Both the position numbers and the translations under genes were made by a program. From contig JAGRAL010000257.1 of NCBI GenBank assembly GCA_020434605.1, forward strand, positions 1-5,232: 5,232 bases of DNA. The letters run 5' to 3'. Positions 5,129-5,232 of the stretch are shown here, in pieces (positions within the stretch are counted from its first letter, which is position 1; each line of letters begins with the position of its first letter). Source of the stretch: Bdellovibrionales bacterium. GTDB taxonomy: Bacteria > Bdellovibrionota > Bdellovibrionia > Bdellovibrionales > UBA840. The notes below the pieces were generated by a model that was given only the letters and a program-made list of their open reading frames with translations, made no database searches and was not told the origin of the DNA.

Positions 5129-5232
5129 ATGAATTTCCATGTTCTCAGCTTATTTCCAGAATATTTTGAAACATTCTTAAAAAATGGTGTTGTAGGCGGA
5201 GCTGTTAAAAAAGGTCTCCTTTCTCTCTCTGT
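5129..5232 (+). CDS. trmD: tRNA (guanine-37-N1)-methyltransferase TrmD (N-terminal part, cut by window edge)
   Basis: 34 full codons are present before the window ends. The start MNFHVLSLFPEYFETFLKNG, then VVGGAVKKGLLSL, matches the TrmD N-terminus (strand, L-x-LFPE-x-F, helix, then x-A-x-x-KGLL). TrmD methylates G37 next to the anticodon of certain tRNAs using S-adenosylmethionine, limiting +1 frameshifting. ATG 5129 follows the rimM stop by seven bases, with AGGA at 5120-5123 overlapping that stop, so rimM and trmD are surely co-transcribed. The SAM-binding knot lies outside the window. Confidence 0.93.
   Translation, partial: MNFHVLSLFPEYFETFLKNGVVGGAVKKGLLSLS

Overview
The window is chromosomal, AT-rich bacterial DNA. 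It holds the conserved protein-export and translation block ffh - rpsP - khpA - rimM - trmD on the + strand, interrupted by about 2.2 kb of oppositely oriented accessory genes. The HNH gene resembles, from memory, a multi-copy HNH endonuclease family typical of Bdellovibrio-type predatory bacteria. Together with two short exported proteins and the low GC, this suggests a low-GC member of the Bdellovibrionota. That placement is an inference; no search was run.

Layout: (1) 1-234, minus: the first 78 codons of a PlsC-type 1-acylglycerol-3-phosphate acyltransferase, cut by the window edge and divergent from ffh. (2) 295-1674, plus: complete ffh (SRP GTPase). (3) 1695-2522, minus: an HNH endonuclease frame convergent with ffh (20 bp gap), whose N-terminal homology runs up to an in-frame stop with no ATG, GTG or TTG start near the expected N-terminus. 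(4) 2585-2604: a perfect 20-bp palindrome between the HNH gene and the genes upstream of it. (5) 2619-3655, minus: two exported proteins of unknown function, overlapping by ATGA and so probably co-translated, with a good promoter ending right at the first ATG. (6) 3656-3904: a divergent intergenic region with a three-copy TGAGCTT/AAGCTCA motif and the probable rpsP promoter. (7) 3905-4482, plus: rpsP and khpA, closed by a clear intrinsic terminator. (8) 4538 onward, plus: a fresh promoter, rimM, then trmD, which runs off the end.

How the genes work together: Ffh targets nascent membrane and secreted proteins; S16, RimM and TrmD serve 30S assembly and tRNA modification; KhpA is a small KH-domain RNA-binding protein. 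The terminator and promoter between khpA and rimM split this usually continuous block into two transcription units.

Most notable: rimM and the exported-protein operon both lack a Shine-Dalgarno sequence, and each has a sigma70-like promoter with identical geometry (first base of the -35 exactly 35 nt before the A of ATG, N17 spacer). This predicts leaderless mRNAs. No complete new system such as CRISPR, a transposon or a toxin-antitoxin locus is evident; the exported pair is the best candidate for undescribed biology.
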